Positions 31,269-34,064 of a DNA stretch of 34,064 nucleotides are shown one piece after another. Where the stretch lies: assembly GCA_028874315.1 (NCBI GenBank), contig JAPPKM010000063.1:1-34064 (forward strand), in the 5' to 3' direction. The notes under the pieces were generated by a model. It saw only the letters and a program-made list of their open reading frames with translations. It was not told the origin of the DNA and did not search any database. Source of the DNA: Chloroflexota bacterium. GTDB taxonomy: Bacteria > Chloroflexota > UBA11872. The first letter of the stretch is position 1; every line of letters starts with the position of its first letter. Made by a program: the position numbers and the translations under genes.

Positions 31269-32786
31269 TTACCTCGGGTAGGGCTGCACCCGCCCAGTTT
31301 CCACTATGCTCGCCGCGCAGGAACTGTGTGGGTGCGGCTGTTGTTCGCTGAAACTGTTCCTGCCCAGGAGCGCGAACCGCAAGTGCTCCAAGACCCCCTT
31401 TACCGCCAGAACCATTGACAGTTGACCGATGTCCTGGCGGAATTCCGGCTTGCTCTGAAGGTATGGCCTTATCAATTCCTCTGCCTCTTCTTCCCAGGCC
31501 CGGACAATGCTACGTGCGGTCTTCTCCGCGACCGGCATGACCGTTCTTTGTACATCCCCTTCATCCTCTCGCCTCATTCGGAATAGGCCAATTCGGGACA
31601 TGATTAGCTGGCACACCTGGTCCTTGAGCATCTCATGCCGGCTTCCGAACACGCCCAACGCGTATATCAGGTATCCGAGTTCGCCCTCCAGGGTTTGGGT
31701 CGTCCTGGACATCTCATCCTTTGTGTTGGGACATTCCCTATGGTGGTTCATCAGGGCTCGCGTCTGTTCCTCGTTCAGTCCCGCTGCCCTTCCCCACGCC
31801 GCCATCATGTCAACGGATGCTCCCTCCAAAGCAGTGGTGATCCCGTGATGAAGCCGGTCGCAGATATAGAGGAGTTCTGATTCATCTTTGGTCAGTCGGG
31901 GTTCAATCGCATCCCGGAAGGCCGTTCTATCACGAGCACAATATTCGCACCCGCAGTCTCTAAGGCTATGAGTGCCCATTCCGAATCCCTGTCTACTCCG
32001 GCTGTAGGCCTTGCCTCGTGCTTCCCGGAGGGACTCCGCAGCGAACTCAGAAGCAACTATCTTCTCGAAGATGGGGGCAACCGTCTGGGATGCCGGCCAA
32101 AGCTCCTTGATGAGGGACGGTGTTCCCAGCTCATCGAACATCCCCTCCTGGAATTCGGAGGACTCGCATATCCGACAAATCGTTGAATTGCCGCCGAACA
32201 TCGTGATCGCAAAGTCATGCCCGGGGCAGGTGAACTCCTCGAGCGGCCTCTGTACCGGCTGCGCTACTGGCTCCCAGGGTTCAATTCCGTCGCACCGGTT
32301 CGATTCGAGCAATCTCTGGAGGAGGGGGTCTTCGGCGTGCCTTCCCTCCGACCAGAAGAGTACCCATGGCGCGTGCAGCAATTCTTCCTTGCTGAAGATC
32401 TGGGAATCGTCCTTGTTGTCCTGAGGGGTCCCGGAGTAGAGGTGGGAGGGTTGAACGCAGTAAGGCCTATTGCAGAGATGGTTGACTTGCCTACCCTCTG
32501 GGACTTGCCCGCGTGTCTGGATGAACACAGCCCTATGTGCCAGTTCCTGCTTCCCTTCAATGGTGAGGACGCCGTACCCGTCCCGGTTCAGCCCGTATTT
32601 CCATACCATGCAATGCCCGAAGGGCGTGAAGGGAGAATTCACCTGCATGGGCACGCCGAAGCAGTCCGCGGGAGTAACCGAGTCTTCGCTCCAGCATCTG
32701 TGCGGCCTTGGGTTTCTCGGTCGGGGGTTTCCGCCGTACCACCGCTGGATGACGGCGTCTCTTTCCGTCCGGTAGTCTCTCGACAT
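31269..32786 (-). CDS. HNH_3 nuclease fused to unknown Cys-rich domain
   Basis: The 505-residue product starts with an HNH_3-type nuclease (about 57-128), the fold of I-HmuI-like homing enzymes. Evidence is DGYGVLTI, His84 in LAHRAVF, then VNHLCNRPYCVQPSHL with His103, Cys105, Cys110 and His115, and GTPQDNKDD. Then come two possible zinc sites: C187-x2-H190 with C204-x2-C207, and C278-G-C280-x2-C283. A helical region of about 200 residues follows with no family I recognise. It is far longer than homing nucleases and has no intron context. Its ATG overlaps the upstream gene's stop as TAATG, so the two are translationally coupled. It is convergent with the PIN gene. Likely a DNA endonuclease in a defence role; target and partner unknown. 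Confidence 0.78.
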   Translation of the reverse strand: MSRDYRTERDAVIQRWYGGNPRPRNPRPHRCWSEDSVTPADCFGVPMQVNSPFTPFGHCMVWKYGLNRDGYGVLTIEGKQELAHRAVFIQTRGQVPEGRQVNHLCNRPYCVQPSHLYSGTPQDNKDDSQIFSKEELLHAPWVLFWSEGRHAEDPLLQRLLESNRCDGIEPWEPVAQPVQRPLEEFTCPGHDFAITMFGGNSTICRICESSEFQEGMFDELGTPSLIKELWPASQTVAPIFEKIVASEFAAESLREARGKAYSRSRQGFGMGTHSLRDCGCEYCARDRTAFRDAIEPRLTKDESELLYICDRLHHGITTALEGASVDMMAAWGRAAGLNEEQTRALMNHHRECPNTKDEMSRTTQTLEGELGYLIYALGVFGSRHEMLKDQVCQLIMSRIGLFRMRREDEGDVQRTVMPVAEKTARSIVRAWEEEAEELIRPYLQSKPEFRQDIGQLSMVLAVKGVLEHLRFALLGRNSFSEQQPHPHSSCAASIVETGRVQPYPR

Positions 32787-33028
32787 TATTTCGGTCCGCT
32801 CTCCGTCCTAGAATCCCAGTCCAAATCGACGAAGTGATCATGTGCGTCGCCGTCCGATGACAACGACCAGACTAGGATGTGAAGCGGTCTCGGCCCGCCT
32901 CCTACAATCCACGCCGTCAGTCCGCCCGACCTTTCCCCATTTCGCTTGATCCTATGACTCAGTAATTCCAGGGACCCTCTCTGTACAGTCCCCGCCATAG
33001 CTGCATCGACCGGCAAATCCGATGTCAT
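32786..33028 (-). CDS. Hypothetical 80-residue protein coupled to HNH gene
   Basis: I do not recognise this small protein. It has 80 residues, no membrane segment, a short basic middle (SHRIKRNGERSGG) followed by beta-like hydrophobic strands (LTAWIVGGG, LHILVWSL) and an acidic end (HDHFVDLDWD). Its stop overlaps the nuclease start (TAATG), and its start lies 45 bases after the 217-residue gene, so the three genes look like one operon. An acidic partner just before a nuclease could be an inhibitor or specificity subunit; this is speculation. No clear Shine-Dalgarno precedes the ATG at 33028; the internal ATG at residue 11 is an alternative. Confidence 0.6.
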   Translation of the reverse strand: MTSDLPVDAAMAGTVQRGSLELLSHRIKRNGERSGGLTAWIVGGGPRPLHILVWSLSSDGDAHDHFVDLDWDSRTESGPK

Positions 33029-33073
33029 GAGGTGTCTAACGGCGTGTCGCGCAGTCGGTCGACTCGGGCCCGT

Positions 33074-33727
33074 TCAAGCCTGGTCTCCCAGCACTATAAG
33101 TATGGCTAAGTCGTGGATAGGACGTATATCCAACTTTAGAGGGGTAGGTACGGCAAGCAATCGGTCTATGGCAAATCGAAACTCCTGCTCCTCCCGGTAG
33201 TCGTTTCGTTTCGTGAATATTGGCTCCAGTGTCGCCGGGTTCGCATGTATTCCCTCTGTTGGATCGTAGTACTCGACCGACTTGTAACTGAGCCGGTAGC
33301 CAGCCTTCTTGACTGTCTCCTTCACGCGGCGAATAAACTCGTAAGCGTCCAAGATCACGACCGCGTAGTGACCGAAGGACACTGCTCTATCGGGAACGTT
33401 AAGAGTGACAGTGTTGCCCTCCTTATGAATGTCTATTATGTGCATGCAGAAGAGATTGATAGCATCGAACCATCTTGGCCGAAGTGTGGGTGGTTCCGCC
33501 AAGTCGTCTCGATTCATCACAATTGGGTTGACTATGGCGGTTGACGTCAGCTCTAGCTTGAATCCCTCCGTCAACGGCATGGTCATGATGCCTTCGTCCG
33601 TATCCCGTCGTATGTCTCCTTCTTCAATCTGCCTGAAGTATGAGAGCGGGTTGGCAAGAATCGTGCCTTGCATGAGTGCATCAGCATGCTTCCTCTCCGC
33701 GTAGACTTTCATCAGATGACGGGACAT
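33074..33727 (-). CDS. Hypothetical protein, weakly DUF2971-like
   Basis: A 217-residue soluble protein. The N-terminal block LANPLSYFRQIEEGDIRRDTDEG (read as L-x2-P-x3-F-R and R-x-D-x2-EG) and the late FTKRNDYREEQEFRFAID (K-x-x-x-Y-x-x-E-x-E-F-R) resemble the arrangement in DUF2971 and related phage or defence-island proteins, whose function is unknown. The match is by eye and weak. It is the first gene of the minus-strand set with the 80-residue and HNH_3 genes. A TATAAT lies 8 bases before the ATG at 33727, which would make the message nearly leaderless; the ATG at 33712 is an alternative start. Confidence 0.68.
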   Translation of the reverse strand: MSRHLMKVYAERKHADALMQGTILANPLSYFRQIEEGDIRRDTDEGIMTMPLTEGFKLELTSTAIVNPIVMNRDDLAEPPTLRPRWFDAINLFCMHIIDIHKEGNTVTLNVPDRAVSFGHYAVVILDAYEFIRRVKETVKKAGYRLSYKSVEYYDPTEGIHANPATLEPIFTKRNDYREEQEFRFAIDRLLAVPTPLKLDIRPIHDLAILIVLGDQA

Positions 33728-33735
33728 CGTTGGGA

Positions 33736-33741
33736 ATTATA
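33736..33741 (-). promoter_or_regulatory. Consensus -10 box before the three-gene set
   Basis: On the minus strand this reads TATAAT, a perfect -10, ending 8 bases before the ATG at 33727. No good -35 is found at 16-18 bp. Transcription would begin at or within a few bases of the start codon, implying a leaderless message unless ATG 33712 is used. Confidence 0.45.
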
Positions 33742-33763
33742 TACAAAGGTCACATTCTGCTAG

Positions 33764-33931
33764 CTATTCCGAGCGGCGGACGATCACGTCCTGGACGACC
33801 GCTTTGGCGAATTCGGTCGGCGTGGCCGGTAGGCGCACGTCCTCTTCCAATTTCGCCTTGCTGGGCTGCTAGCCAATCGGCGACAGCTCAATCTCCCGAT
33901 GGTGGATGCGCTTGCGGCGACGCTTGGTCAT
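33764..33931 (-). pseudogene. Small basic ORF interrupted by an amber codon
   Basis: From the ATG at 33931 the frame reads MTKRRRKRIHHREIELSPIG (20 residues), then TAG (33869-33871). It continues in the same frame for 34 protein-like residues (QPSKAKLEEDV..., ...EFAKAVVQDVIVRRSE) to a second TAG at 33764. Together they would form a small protein of about 55 residues with a basic start and an acidic-amphipathic end; a single C-to-T change (CAG to TAG) would explain the break. A TATAGT (minus strand, 33967-33962) lies about 30 bases upstream as a possible -10. I do not know the family. It could be a decayed gene, a sequencing error, or two short peptides. Confidence 0.55.
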
Positions 33932-34064
33932 AGTCGGATCTCTCGGAATCGGCACCTCACCACTATATGCGACACGGCCCCAATTGCCGTACACTCCCGC
34001 CGTTACACAGATCGGCAATCCTCGCGGCCTCGGACGGGTCGCGCTGGGGTTCTGTGTGACAACA

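Noticed and set aside
31155-31418. Plus-strand 87-residue ORF after the PIN gene
   Set aside because: Overlaps the end of the HNH_3-fusion gene on the other strand and has no protein-like composition or start signal.

Overview
The window reads as a G+C-rich bacterial chromosome, most likely from a Chloroflexota lineage (Dehalococcoidia/SAR202-like). That placement is an inference from protein style, gene order and a strongly overlapping operon, not a database result. Two compartments are visible: a compact housekeeping region (about 0.8-25.7 kb) and, downstream of a tRNA-Leu gene, a looser and more A+T-rich accessory region (about 25.8-34 kb) that runs off the right edge.

Housekeeping part. 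After about 800 bp of C/T-rich non-coding DNA come a small unknown gene coupled to a DHA2-type drug/H+ antiporter, an unknown gene on the minus strand, and a single-domain RNase HI. Bases 4.0-20.4 kb hold one long co-directional cell-division, cell-wall and histidine gene train: mraZ-rsmH-ftsL-ftsI-ftsW-murG-murC-murB-ftsQ-ftsA-ftsZ-yggS-yggT-yggU-hisS-hisH-hisA-hisF. Many junctions are 4-bp ATGA/GTGA or 5-bp TGATG overlaps. mraY, murD, murE and murF are absent from the cluster. An MraZ-like array of TGGG-type boxes with 10-bp spacing lies just before mraZ, and a 14-bp hairpin separates mraZ from rsmH.

Next are metabolic genes: a sugar-type MFS permease with a 35-residue single-pass membrane protein downstream, a Gfo/Idh/MocA oxidoreductase, a MOSC-domain protein, a TIM-barrel sugar isomerase/epimerase, and a class I glutamine-amidotransferase-fold hydrolase (peptidase C26). 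tRNA-Leu(GAG) with an encoded CCA closes the compartment.

Accessory part. Beyond the tRNA are a possible HTH protein, about 1.6 kb without a convincing gene, a fused DUF262-DUF1524 (GmrSD-type) modification-dependent restriction enzyme, and a PIN-domain (DUF4935-like) nuclease. Then comes a minus-strand three-gene set: an unknown 217-residue protein, an unknown 80-residue protein, and a 505-residue protein with an N-terminal HNH_3 nuclease and a large Cys-rich unknown domain. A short ORF interrupted by an amber codon lies at the right end. Three different nuclease folds within 5 kb next to a tRNA suggest a defence island. The three-gene HNH_3 operon is the best candidate for an undescribed system.
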